In this document: positions 16,167 to 25,600 of the stretch, piece by piece
Position numbering within the stretch: the stretch's first letter is position 1
How the letters are laid out: each line of letters starts with the position of its first letter
Origin: Comamonadaceae bacterium ALPHA2B
GTDB taxonomy: Bacteria; Pseudomonadota; Gammaproteobacteria; Burkholderiales; Burkholderiaceae_C
Assembly: GCA_005503065.1 (NCBI GenBank)
Contig: SCOE01000042.1
Location: 1 to 47,002, forward strand
Reading direction: 5' to 3'
DNA: 47,002 nucleotides
Translations under genes and position numbers: made by a program
Notes under the pieces: generated by a model
The model's input: the letters and a program-made list of their open reading frames with translations, nothing else
Told to the model about the DNA's origin: nothing
Databases searched by the model: none

Positions 16167-16182
16167 TGCACAGTCCGTGCCA
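16167..16182 (-). promoter_or_regulatory. Sigma-54 (-24/-12) promoter of the liv operon
   Basis: On the minus strand the sequence is TGGCACGGACTGTGCA, close to the RpoN consensus TGGCACG-N4-TTGCA with one change, and with GG and GC exactly ten bases apart. Transcription should start near 16157, leaving a leader of about 20 bases with the AGGAGA ribosome site. A sigma-54 activator gene lies 410 bp upstream on the same strand. Confidence 0.72.
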
Positions 16183-16279
16183 GGGGGCGGAATCAGGCTC
16201 AGCGCGAGGTTTATCGGGCTTTTGAGAATGAAATGGTCGAAATCCGGCCGATCACCGCCAAGCCAATGGTCTGTTTTTC

Positions 16280-16291
16280 AGACAATTGTCT
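16280..16291. promoter_or_regulatory. Candidate upstream activator site, perfect palindrome
   Basis: AGACAATTGTCT is a perfect 12-bp palindrome in an AT-rich patch, about 125-130 bp upstream of the predicted sigma-54 transcription start; a further GTCT half-site lies at 16269-16272. The distance is typical for enhancer sites of sigma-54 activators, so the adjacent regulator is the best candidate to bind it. Binding is inferred. Confidence 0.5.
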
Positions 16292-16381
16292 AATTTTCGA
16301 TCAGGGAAAACGAGAGCATCGCCACGCCGTGGCGCCTGCAGCGTCAGGAGGCACTCAGCGCAGCGGGTCCATGCTCATTGC

Positions 16382-16531
16382 ATGACCGAACGCAGCACCC
16401 ATCGCGCCCCCGAGGGCCACCGCCCACCCGGCCGCCCTTCCGCCGCCTGGCGCCGCCTCACCGGCTGGCTGCTGGTGCTGGCCGGTGCGGGCATGGTGCT
16501 GTCGGGCCTCAGCGCCGTGCTCCACCACTGA
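16382..16531 (+). CDS. Possible small single-pass membrane protein
   Basis: 49 codons from the ATG at 16382: a basic, proline-rich N-terminus, then one hydrophobic segment (about residues 27-46, LTGWLLVLAGAGMVLSGLSAVL) and a C-terminal HH. The ribosome site is weak. It ends 13 bp from the stop of the sigma-54 regulator, convergently. The membrane segment and codon use are plausible, but in sequence this GC-rich short open frames arise by chance, so this is a tentative call. Confidence 0.4.
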   Translation: MTERSTHRAPEGHRPPGRPSAAWRRLTGWLLVLAGAGMVLSGLSAVLHH

Positions 16532-16544
16532 GCCCCCGGACAGC

Positions 16545-18071
16545 TCAGCGCTCGCCCATGCGGTCGTAGAGCGTGGCGCGCGAGATGCCCAGGCGCCGGG
16601 CCGCCGCGAGCTTGTTGCCGCCGGTGGCGGCGAGCGCGGCCGCGATGGCGCGCTGCTCCAGCTCGGCCACCTGCGCGGCCAGCGGCCGAAGCAGCGCCGC
16701 GGCATCGGCGCCTTCTCCCGCCGCCGGTGCTGCCAGGGGCTCGGGCGCGGCGATGGTTTCCACCCCGGTCTCGGCCAGCACGCGCGCCACCTCGGCCGCA
16801 TCGACGCGCTGGGAGTCGCTGCGCATCGCGAGTTGCTCCAGCACGTTGCGCAGCTCGCGCGTGTTGCCGCGCCAGTGCTGGCCCGCGAGCAGCGCCAGCG
16901 CATCGGGCAGCAGCTCGGGCGGGGCCTCGCCGGTGCGCTGGGCGATGTCCTCCCCCAGCGCCTCCACCAGCGCTGGGATGTCGGCCCGGCGTTCGCGCAG
17001 CGGCGGCACGCGCAGCGGCAGCACGTTCAGGCGGTAGAACAGGTCTTCGCGGAACTTGCCTTCGCGCACCAGCGCCGGCAGGTCGCGCGAAGTGGCGGCG
17101 ATCACGCGGGCGTCGAAGGGCACCAGCTTGTTCGAACCCAGCGGCTCGATCTCGCCTTCCTGCAGCGCCCGCAGCAGCTTGGCCTGCAGCGACAGCGGCA
17201 TGTCGCCGATCTCGTCGAGGAAGAGCGTGCCGCCGTCGGCGAACTTGAACTTGCCCTCGCGCCCGCGCCGGTCGGCACCGGTGAAGGCGCCGGGCGCGAA
17301 GCCGAAGAACTCGGCCTCCAGCAGCGTGTCGGGCACGGCAGCGATGTTGACCGTGACGAACGGGCCGGCCGCACGGGCGGAGGCGCCGTGGATGGCATGG
17401 GCCAGCAGTTCCTTGCCGGTGCCCGTCTCGCCCAGCAGCAGCACCGGACTGGTCGACTGCGCGGCCCGCCGCGCATGGCGCTTCACCTCCACCGCCGCCG
17501 GACTGCTGCCGATGAAGCTGGCGAAGCTGTACTTGGCCTGGCGCGGCAGTTCTCCGCTGCGCGCCGCGCGGCCGCGCTGGGTGGCCAGCTCCCGCCGCGC
17601 CTCGTCGAGGTCGCGCTGCAACAAGGCGAACTTGCTCACCAGCGGCTGCAGCGTGGTCTGCGGGTGGTCGAAGAGCACGATGCCTATCGCGCCGATGACC
17701 TCGCCGATGACGCCGCCCTGCCCGTCCGGCCGCTCCTCGCGCAACGGCAGGCGGCTGACCACGAATGTGCCGGCCTTGTTGGTCAGCAGGTCCACCAGCA
17801 CCGGCTCGCCGGTTTCCAGCACCCGGCGCATCTGCGTGTTGGGGATCACGTCCTCCACCATGTGGCCCTGGAACTGGTTCAGGTCGCTGAAGCCCAGCGC
17901 CGGCAGGAAGCGCCGATACCCCTCGTTCACCCACACGATGCGCCCGCTGCGGTCGATGAGAAACATGCCCTGGCTCATGCTCGAGAAGAGCTGGAACATG
18001 GAGCGCGCGGCCAGCGCGAGGATGCCTTCGGCGTCGAGGGGCAGCGCGGGCGATGGCGAGGCGGCGGGCAT
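16545..18071 (-). CDS. PAS-domain sigma-54-dependent activator
   Basis: 508 residues. An N-terminal PAS sensor domain (about 20-135, [19 protein letters not shown]) and a short coiled segment (145-175) precede the AAA+ domain: Walker A GETGTGK at 214-220, the sigma-54-contacting GAFTGA loop at 261-266, Walker [11 protein letters not shown] at 281-290, and arginine finger regions. A Fis-type HTH ends the protein ([22 protein letters not shown]). The ATG at 18071 is preferred to one 15 codons upstream. It lacks a receiver domain, so a small ligand or redox state probably acts through PAS. It lies immediately upstream of the liv operon, which has a sigma-54 promoter, so that operon is its likely target. 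Confidence 0.9.
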   Translation of the reverse strand: MPAASPSPALPLDAEGILALAARSMFQLFSSMSQGMFLIDRSGRIVWVNEGYRRFLPALGFSDLNQFQGHMVEDVIPNTQMRRVLETGEPVLVDLLTNKAGTFVVSRLPLREERPDGQGGVIGEVIGAIGIVLFDHPQTTLQPLVSKFALLQRDLDEARRELATQRGRAARSGELPRQAKYSFASFIGSSPAAVEVKRHARRAAQSTSPVLLLGETGTGKELLAHAIHGASARAAGPFVTVNIAAVPDTLLEAEFFGFAPGAFTGADRRGREGKFKFADGGTLFLDEIGDMPLSLQAKLLRALQEGEIEPLGSNKLVPFDARVIAATSRDLPALVREGKFREDLFYRLNVLPLRVPPLRERRADIPALVEALGEDIAQRTGEAPPELLPDALALLAGQHWRGNTRELRNVLEQLAMRSDSQRVDAAEVARVLAETGVETIAAPEPLAAPAAGEGADAAALLRPLAAQVAELEQRAIAAALAATGGNKLAAARRLGISRATLYDRMGER

Positions 18072-18212
18072 GGGGCGGGATCGTAGCGCCTGCGCTGCGG
18101 CGCCTCTCTCGTGCACGACGTGAAGGCCCGAGGTGCAGGAGGCTCTCGTCCTACCCCGATCTTCAGCGAGCGCCGCGGCCGCGGGACACGACCATGCGCC
18201 ATAACGCGGGGC

Positions 18213-19028
18213 ATGAAGCGACTCACGACCCTGACGCTCGGACTGGCCACCCTGGCCGCCGCCGCCGCCGCAGCTGAGCCCGGCCAGGTGAATGCGAGCG
18301 GAAAGACCCTCGCGAGTTCACAGCTTGCCACCGACGTGCTCAACAGGATCGTCGAATACAACCGAACGACTGCGGGCTGCGCGACCCTCGACGCCGTCCG
18401 GATGGAGGTCCTGCCGCGCAGCTATGTGCCCCGGCAGGCGGCGGCGCCAGCCAGCCGCCGTGGCGGGCACTTCGAACGGTGGAGCGTCGATGCGTGCGGC
18501 GGCCGCCAGGACTTCCAGGTCGGCCTGTCGCCCTCGCCTCGGGGAGGCAGCGACTTCGCGATCACACCCCTGTCGCGCCGCGTCGCCGCGAAGGGCGCTG
18601 TCGCCGGTGTGCGCCCCGCCGCGGACAGGCCGCCATCCTCGCGCGCCCTGTCGGCATGGCACGGCCGCTACGTGTGGGAGGAATCGCTGGGCCGCACGGG
18701 AGGTGCGTCGCCGTCGGAAGGCGTGGCGTCGTTCGTGACGTACACGCTGTCGATCGGACCGGATCAGGGTCCCACGGGCTGCACCCTGGATGCATCGGGC
18801 TTCCAGACGAACACGCGCATGCAGTGCACGGCCACGCCGACGGGGCCGTCGGTGGTCGTCAAGTTCTACAGGTTCGGCCCGGACGACGTGCGAGGCCGCC
18901 ATGCGACAGGCGACCGCCTGTTGACGCTCACGCGCGAGGGATCGGGATTGGTCACCCAGCTGGAAGGGCTCCAGCCGGCCAGTGACCGGACGGCCCGTCG
19001 CGGACGCTTGTTCGAGAAGCGAAGCTGA
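18213..19028 (+). CDS. Exported protein of unknown function, two domains
   Basis: 271 residues. A signal peptide covers about residues 1-21 (MKRLTTLTLG, poly-alanine region). The first domain (about 30-130) contains CATLDAVRMEVLP, a variable basic linker and HFERWSVDACGGRQDFQVGLSP...DFAITPL, a pattern I know from many proteobacterial periplasmic proteins. The second (about 145-260) starts AWHGRYVWEESLGR and resembles DUF5991 (moderate confidence). Cysteines at 56, 94 and near 191 and 206 could form disulfides. It is divergent from the sigma-54 regulator, with 141 bp between the starts. No function is assigned. Confidence 0.72.
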   Translation: MKRLTTLTLGLATLAAAAAAAEPGQVNASGKTLASSQLATDVLNRIVEYNRTTAGCATLDAVRMEVLPRSYVPRQAAAPASRRGGHFERWSVDACGGRQDFQVGLSPSPRGGSDFAITPLSRRVAAKGAVAGVRPAADRPPSSRALSAWHGRYVWEESLGRTGGASPSEGVASFVTYTLSIGPDQGPTGCTLDASGFQTNTRMQCTATPTGPSVVVKFYRFGPDDVRGRHATGDRLLTLTREGSGLVTQLEGLQPASDRTARRGRLFEKRS

Positions 19029-19145
19029 TCCGGCGCCTCCTTCGGCGCGCCAGGCCGCTGCAGCGTCGATGTGAACGCGTGACCCAGGCCGGCACCCGCC
19101 ATTGCCGCAGCCTCTGCGGCCCGCCGATCGGAATGGTTAATTTAA

Positions 19146-19157
19146 TCAAACGATTGA
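19146..19157. promoter_or_regulatory. Candidate TetR-type operator and promoter region
   Basis: TCAAACGATTGA is an inverted repeat (TCAA-N-CG-N-TTGA) in an AT-rich stretch of otherwise GC-rich DNA, 23 bp before the TetR start codon. A TATGCT hexamer at 19162-19167 could be the -10 box. The arrangement suits autorepression of the whole efflux operon. Confidence 0.6.
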
Positions 19158-19180
19158 ACTGTATGCTTTAATGGCCCGCC

Positions 19181-19921
19181 ATGCCTTTCACCAAACCTCA
19201 CGCCGCCGCGTCGCGGGCCTCCCGATCCGATGGCGCGGAGGCACGCTCGCGCCTGCTGCACGCGGCGCTGGCGCTGTTCGCCGAGAAGGGCTTCGCCAAG
19301 ACCTCCACGCGCGAGATCGCCGCGGCGGCAGGCACCAACATCGCGTCGATCAGCTACTACTTCGGCGACAAGGCCGGGCTGTACGCGGCCACCTTCACCG
19401 AGCCGATGGGCGGCGCGATGCCCGATCTGATCGCGATGTACGAGGCGCCCGAATTGCCGATCGCCCAGGCGCTGCGCATCTTCATGGCCGGCTATGTGGA
19501 ACCGCTCAAGCACGGCGACATCGTGCGCCAGTGCATGCGCCTGCACCTGCGCGAGTTGCTGGAGCCGACCGGCCAGTGGGCCACGGAGCTGGACCGCGAC
19601 GTGAAGGCGCCCCACGAGGCCTTGATACGCGTGCTGTGCCGCCACCTGCAACTGGCCGAACCCGATGACGACGTGCAGCGACTGGCCTTCGCGATCAGCG
19701 GGCTGGCGACGCAGCTCTTCGTCATGCGCGACGTGGTCGAGCAGATGCAGCCGCAGCTGCTCGAGGGCGATGCGCGCATCGACACCTGGGCCGATCGCCT
19801 GAGCGCCTATGCGCTCGCCCTCGTGGCCGACGAGGCGCAGCGCCGCCAGACGTCGACAACCCGTGCCGCAAGGCCGACGCGTTCGCGCCGTGCCGCGCCA
19901 AGAACCTCCCTGCTCCCATGA
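19181..19921 (+). CDS. TetR-family repressor of the RND efflux operon
   Basis: 246 residues. The N-terminal HTH covers about 20-65 (ARSRLLHAALALFAEKGFAKTSTREIAAAAGTN in short form, ending ISYYFGDKAGLY, a textbook TetR signature). The C-terminal half (RQCMRLHLRELLEPTGQW) resembles the CerR/DUF1956-type ligand domain. The C-terminus is a basic tail. Its stop overlaps the outer-membrane-factor start by 4 bp (ATGA), so regulator and pump are co-transcribed and translationally coupled. It probably represses from the palindrome at 19146-19157. Confidence 0.9.
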   Translation: MPFTKPHAAASRASRSDGAEARSRLLHAALALFAEKGFAKTSTREIAAAAGTNIASISYYFGDKAGLYAATFTEPMGGAMPDLIAMYEAPELPIAQALRIFMAGYVEPLKHGDIVRQCMRLHLRELLEPTGQWATELDRDVKAPHEALIRVLCRHLQLAEPDDDVQRLAFAISGLATQLFVMRDVVEQMQPQLLEGDARIDTWADRLSAYALALVADEAQRRQTSTTRAARPTRSRRAAPRTSLLP

Positions 19922-21444
19922 CTCGACTGCCCCGTCTCGGCGCCCTGTGCGCGCTGCCCCTTGCCCTGGCGGCCTGTGGCCTCACCCGCCCGCCCGCATC
20001 GATCGAGGCGCCGACGCCTCCTCGCTGGAATGCCCCGCTGCCCGATGCCGCCCTGCCCCATGCCGGCTCGCTGCCTTCGCTGGCCACCTGGTGGCGCGAT
20101 GCGGGCGACCCGGTGCTGGCGGAGCTGATCGAGGCGGCGCAGGCCGCCAGCCCCAACGTCGCCAGCGCCGCCACACGCATCGCCGAGGCACGCGCCAGCC
20201 GCGTGCAAGCCGGCGCCGCGCTGGCGCCGAACCTCGACGGCGTCCTGTCGGCCACCCGCAGCAACTCGCCCACCAGCGGTGTCGGCGGCGGCGTGGGTGC
20301 CACCGGCGCAAGCGGCACCACGGGCGCGAGCGGCGGCTCGACCTCGATCCCGCCCGTGACCATCGGGCAGGCCGGCCTGCAGTCGAGCTGGGAGATCGAC
20401 CTCTTCGGCGGCCTGCGCGCAGGACGCGACGCCGCCGCCTCGCGGCTGGATGCGAGCAACGCCCAATGGCACGAGGCGCGCGTGTCCGTGGCGGCCGAGA
20501 CCGCCAACGCCTACTTCGCGGAACGCGCCTGCGCGCGCCAGCTGTCGGTGGCCGAGTCCGACACCCGCTCGCGCCTCGAGAGCGCGCGCCTGACCGATCT
20601 CTCCGCACAGGCCGGGTTCACCGCCCCGGCCGACGCGGCGCTGGCACGCGCCGGCGCCGCCGACGCCTCGGGCCGGCTCAAGCAGCAGCGCGCGCAATGC
20701 CAGGTGCTGCGCCAGGGCCTGGTCGCGATGACCGGCCTCGATGCGGCCGACCTCGCGCGCAAGCTCGACGCGCAGCCGGGCGACCTGGCCCTGCCCGCCA
20801 TGCACCCGGTCGACCAGGTGCCGGCCCGCACGCTGGCCCAGCGGCCGGACATCTATGCCGCCGAACAGGCCGTGGCGGCGGCAAGTGCCGACGTCGGTGC
20901 CGCGCAGGCACAGCGCTATCCGCGGCTCTCCCTCACGGGCAACATCGGCCGTTTGCAGATCCGCACCGGCGGCTTCCGCGAAACGCTGGACAGCTGGAGC
21001 ATCGGTCCGGTGCAACTCACGGTGCCGATCTTCGACGGCGGCACCCGCGCCGCCAACGCCGAATCGGCGAAGGCCCGCTACGACGAGTCGGTGGTGCAGT
21101 ACCGCGCCAGCGTGCGCAACGCCGTCAAGGAGGTCGAGGAGGCGCTGGTCAACCTGCAGAGCACCGACGCCCGCTCGGCCGACGCCGACAGCGCGGTGCG
21201 CAACTACCAGGCCTCCTTCGATGCCACCGAGGCGCGTTATCGCAGCGGCCTGGCCAGCCAGTTCGAACTCGAGGACGCGCGGCGCACCCTCTTCACCGCG
21301 CAGACCGCCCGGGTGGGCCTGCAGCGCGAGCGCGCCACCGCCTGGGTGTCGCTTTACCGTGCGCTGGGCGGCGGCTGGACGCGCCCCGAGGCGCAGGCCG
21401 CCACCACGCCCGATCCCCAGGCCGCCCCCGCCGGCCGCCCCTGA
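19918..21444 (+). CDS. NodT-family outer membrane efflux lipoprotein
   Basis: 508 residues. The signal peptide ends in the lipobox LAAC with C20 as the lipidated residue. Two OEP repeats follow, containing WWRDAGDPVLAELIEAA, SWEIDLFGGLRAGRDAA, RPDIYAAEQAVAAASADVGAAQAQRYP-type motifs and VQLTVPIFDGG. A Gly/Thr/Ser-rich stretch (about 118-140) sits where the first extracellular loop would be. It forms the TolC-like exit duct. Being the first structural gene, ahead of adaptor and pump, is less usual than the adaptor-pump-duct order. Confidence 0.9.
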   Translation: MTRLPRLGALCALPLALAACGLTRPPASIEAPTPPRWNAPLPDAALPHAGSLPSLATWWRDAGDPVLAELIEAAQAASPNVASAATRIAEARASRVQAGAALAPNLDGVLSATRSNSPTSGVGGGVGATGASGTTGASGGSTSIPPVTIGQAGLQSSWEIDLFGGLRAGRDAAASRLDASNAQWHEARVSVAAETANAYFAERACARQLSVAESDTRSRLESARLTDLSAQAGFTAPADAALARAGAADASGRLKQQRAQCQVLRQGLVAMTGLDAADLARKLDAQPGDLALPAMHPVDQVPARTLAQRPDIYAAEQAVAAASADVGAAQAQRYPRLSLTGNIGRLQIRTGGFRETLDSWSIGPVQLTVPIFDGGTRAANAESAKARYDESVVQYRASVRNAVKEVEEALVNLQSTDARSADADSAVRNYQASFDATEARYRSGLASQFELEDARRTLFTAQTARVGLQRERATAWVSLYRALGGGWTRPEAQAATTPDPQAAPAGRP

Positions 21445-21474
21445 GGACACACACCGTTTTTCGCGAATCTGCCC

Positions 21475-22644
21475 ATGAGAACTTCCAAACGCACCCTCCT
21501 CATCGTCCTGGCACTGGTCGTGGTCGCCGCCATCGGCGCGGCCCTCGCGCTGCGCGGCAAGGGCGAGGCGCCGCCGGCCAAGGATGCCAAGGCCGACGGC
21601 ACCACCGCACGGCCCGCCGTCACCGTGACCGTTGCCACGCCCGAGCCCGCAGAGCTCGACGTGACGCTCGGCGCCAACGGCAACATTGCCGCCTGGCAGG
21701 AAGCCAGCGTGGGCTCCGAATCCAGCGGGCTGCGCCTGGCCGAAGTCCGCGTGAACGTGGGCGACCGCGTGCGCAAGGGCCAGGTGCTCGCCACCTTCTC
21801 GGGCGAGACGGTCGCGGCCGACGTGGCGCAGGCCAAGGCGTCGCTGGCCGAGGCTCGCGCCACCGCTTCCGACGCCGCAGGCAACGCCGCGCGCGCACGC
21901 ACCCTGTCGCAGACCGGCGCCCTGAGCCAGCAGCAGATCAACCAGTACCAGACCGCCGAGCAGACCGCCAAGGCGCGCGTCGAGGCGGCCGAGGCCGCGC
22001 TGGCGGCGCAGCAGGTGCGCAACCGCAACACGCAGGTGCTCGCGCCCGACGACGGCGTGATCTCGTCACGCACCGCCACCGTCGGCAGCGTGGTCGGCGC
22101 GGGCACGGAGCTCTTCAAGCTGATCCGCCAGGGTCGGCTGGAATGGCGCGCCGAGGTCGGCGCGGCCGAGCTGGGCAAGCTGTCGGTGGGCATCCCCGCC
22201 ACCATCACCGCACCGGGCGGCACGCGCGTCATGGGCAAGGTGCGCAGCATCGCGCCGACGGTGGATGCGCAGACCCGCAATGCGCTGGTGTACGTCGACA
22301 TTCCGGATGTGCAGGCCAACACCGGCGTGAAGGCGGGCATGTTCTCCAGGGGCGAGTTCCTGCTGGGCAAGAGCGAGGCGCTCACGGTGCCGCAGGTGGC
22401 CGTGGTGCCGCGCGACGGCTTCAACACCGTGATGGTGCTGCAGCCCGACCAGCATGTGCGCCAGGTGCGCGTGGAGGCCGGCCGCCGCGTCGGCGACCGC
22501 ATCGAGGTGCGCGGCGAGCTGCCGAAGGACGCTCGCGTGGTGGTCGCGGGTGCCGGCTTCCTCAACGACGGCGACCTGGTACGCGTGGGCGAGGCACCCG
22601 CCGCCGACGCATCGACGAACTCCGCGCCAGGCGCCGCCAAGTGA
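21475..22644 (+). CDS. RND efflux adaptor (membrane fusion protein)
   Basis: 389 residues. One N-terminal membrane anchor (about 9-26) without a lipobox, a split biotinyl-lipoyl domain (SSGLRLAEVRVNVGDRVRKGQ and VLAPDDGVISSRTATVGSVV), an alpha-hairpin between them (about 115-180) and a beta-barrel plus membrane-proximal part. It connects the inner-membrane pump to the NodT duct. It starts 30 bp after the duct gene and ends 37 bp before the pump gene on the same strand. Confidence 0.9.
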   Translation: MRTSKRTLLIVLALVVVAAIGAALALRGKGEAPPAKDAKADGTTARPAVTVTVATPEPAELDVTLGANGNIAAWQEASVGSESSGLRLAEVRVNVGDRVRKGQVLATFSGETVAADVAQAKASLAEARATASDAAGNAARARTLSQTGALSQQQINQYQTAEQTAKARVEAAEAALAAQQVRNRNTQVLAPDDGVISSRTATVGSVVGAGTELFKLIRQGRLEWRAEVGAAELGKLSVGIPATITAPGGTRVMGKVRSIAPTVDAQTRNALVYVDIPDVQANTGVKAGMFSRGEFLLGKSEALTVPQVAVVPRDGFNTVMVLQPDQHVRQVRVEAGRRVGDRIEVRGELPKDARVVVAGAGFLNDGDLVRVGEAPAADASTNSAPGAAK

Positions 22645-22681
22645 GCGGCGCCCCCCTCACCCAGCCGAAAGGGCACCGCCC

Positions 22682-25600
22682 ATGAACGTTTCCTCCTGGT
22701 CGATCCGCAACCCCATTCCGGCGGCCATGATCTTCGTGCTGCTGACGCTGGCCGGCCTGTTCTCCTTCAAGCAGATGAAGGTGCAGAACTTCCCCGACAT
22801 GGACCTGCCGGTGGTCATCGTTACCGCCGTCCTGCCCGGCGCCTCGCCCTCGCAGCTCGAGAACGACGTGGCGCGCAAGATCGAGAACGCCATCGCCACG
22901 CTGCAGGGCCTCAAGCACGTGACGACCACGCTCACCGACGGCTCGGCCACGGTTGCGGCCGAATTCGTGCTCGAGAAGCCCATCCAGGAAGCCGTGGACG
23001 ACGTGCGCTCGGCCGTGAGCCGCGTGCGCTCCGACATGCCGACCGACCTGCGCGACCCCATCATCACCAAGCTGGACCTGGCCTCGCAGCCGGTGCTGGC
23101 CTTCGCGATCGCCTCAGACCGCATGGACGACCAGGCGCTCTCGTGGTTCGTCGACGACACCGTGGCACGTCGCCTGATGGCCGTGCCCGGCGTGGGCGCG
23201 GTCAATCGCGTGGGCGGCGTGACGCGCGAGATCCGAGTCGCGCTCGACCCGGCGCGCCTGCAGGCCCTCAACGCCACCGCGGCCGACGTGTCGCGGCGGC
23301 TGCGCCAGGTGCAACAGGAAAGCGCGGGCGGGCGCACCGACCTCGGCGGCACCGAGCAGCCGGTGCGCACCATCGCCACGGTGGCCTCGGCCGACGAGCT
23401 GCGGCGCATGCAGATCCCGCTGTCCGACGGCCGGCGCATCGCGCTGCAGGACGTCGCCACCATCGAGGACACGGTGGCCGAGCCGCGCGCTGCGGCCGTG
23501 CTCAACGGCAAGCAGGTGGTCGGCTTCGAGGTGGCGCGCAGCCGCGGCGCCAGCGAGGTCGAGGTCGGTGCGGGCGTCGAGAAGGCACTCGCGCAACTGC
23601 AGAAGGACTACCCGCACATCCAGCTCACGCGCACGCTGGACTTCGTGAAGATCGCCGCCGAGGAATACGACGCCTCGATCAAGCTCCTGATCGAAGGCGC
23701 CTTCCTGGCGGTGCTCGTGGTGTGGCTGTTCCTGCGCGACTGGCGGGCCACCATCGTCTCTGCGGTGGCGCTGCCGCTGTCGGTCATCCCCGCCTTCATC
23801 GGCATGTACCTGCTGGGCTTCTCGATCAACATCATCACGCTGCTGGCGCTGTCGCTGGTGATCGGCATCCTGGTGGACGACGCGATCGTGGAGGTCGAGA
23901 ACATCGTGCGCCACCTGCGCATGGGCAAGACCCCCTACCAGGCCGCGATGGAAGCCGCCGACGAGATCGGCCTGGCCGTGATCGCGACGACCTTCACGCT
24001 GATCGCGGTGTTCCTGCCCACCGCCTTCATGAGCGGCGTGGTCGGCAAGTTCTTCAAGCAGTTCGGCTGGACGGCCTCGCTCGCCGTGTTTGCCTCGCTG
24101 GTGGTGGCGCGGATGCTCACGCCGATGATGGCCGCCTACATCCTCAAGCCCATCGTCGGCAAGAGCGAGCGCGACCCGGGCTGGCTGGCGACCTACATGC
24201 GCTGGGTGCAGGCCTGCCTGCGCCACCGCTTCCTCACCATGGTGGGGGCGACCGTGTTCTTCTTCGCCTCGCTGGCGATGATCCCGCTGCTGCCCTCGGG
24301 CTTCATTCCGCCCGACGACAACGTGCAGACGCAGGTGCGCGTCGAACTGCCGCCCGGCACCAAGCTGGAACAGACGCTGGCGGCGGCCGAGCAGGTGCGC
24401 CAGCGGCTGCTGAAGATCGACCACATCCACGACATCTACACCGCCGTGGGCGCCGGCAGCGCGGGGGCCGATCCCTTCTCGGGCAACTTCGTCGAGGCGC
24501 GCAAGGCCACGCTCACGCTGCAGCTCTCGCCGCGCGGCGAGCGGCCGACGAAGCAGGTGATCGAGGCGCAGATCCGCACCGCGCTGCAGGACCTGCCCGG
24601 CATGCGCTACGGCGTGGGTCTGGGCGGCTCGAACGACAAGTACGTGCTGGCGCTGTCGAGCCAGGATCCGCACGCGCTGCGCGAGGCGGCCACCGCCGTG
24701 GAGCGCGAGCTGCGCACCCTCCCCGGCATCGGCAACGTGACCTCGCTGGCCAGCCTGGTGCGGCCCGAGATCGTGGTGCGGCCCGACTTCGCACGCGCCG
24801 CCGATCTGGGCGTGACCAGCGCCGCCATCGCCGACACGCTGCGCGTGGCCACCATGGGCGACTATGACAACCAGCTCGCCAAGCTGAACCTGTCGGAGCG
24901 GCAGGTGCCGATCATGGTGCGCCTGCGCGACGATGCGCGGCAGGACCTGTCGCTGCTCGAGCGCCTGACGGTGCCCGGCGCGCACGGGCCTGTTCGCCTG
25001 GGCGAGGTCGCCAAGCTGGAGCTGGCGGGCGGGCCGGCCGTGATCAGCCGCTACGACCGCGCACGCAACATGAACTTCGAGATCGAGCTGGGCACGCGCG
25101 GCCTGAACGACGTGACCGAGGCGGTGCGCCAGCTGCCCGCCGTGAAGAATCTGCCGGCCAGCGTGCGCATCGTCGACATCGGCGATGCCGAGGCCATGGG
25201 CGAGCTCTTCACCGGCTTCGCGCTGGCGATGCTCACCGGCATCCTGTGCATCTACATCGTGCTGGTGCTGCTCTTCAAGGACTTCCTGCAGCCCGCGACC
25301 ATCCTGGCCGCGCTGCCGCTGTCGCTGGGCGGTGCCTTCGTCGGGCTGTTGATCGCCAACAAGAGCTTCTCGATGCCTTCGCTGATCGGGCTGATCATGC
25401 TCATGGGCGTGGCGACGAAGAACTCGATCCTGCTGGTGGAGTACGCCATCGTGGCGCGCCGCGACCAGGGCATGACTCGATGGGAGGCGCTTCTGGACGC
25501 CTGTCACAAGCGCGCACGTCCCATCATCATGACCACGCTGGCGATGGGTGCGGGCATGCTGCCCATCGCCGTGGGCTGGGGCGCGGCGGACTCGAGTTTC

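Noticed and set aside
16136-16381. Sigma-70 promoter for the liv operon in the AT-rich patch near 16270-16310
   Set aside because: No -35/-10 pair with proper spacing was found, whereas the -24/-12 match nearer the start is good.
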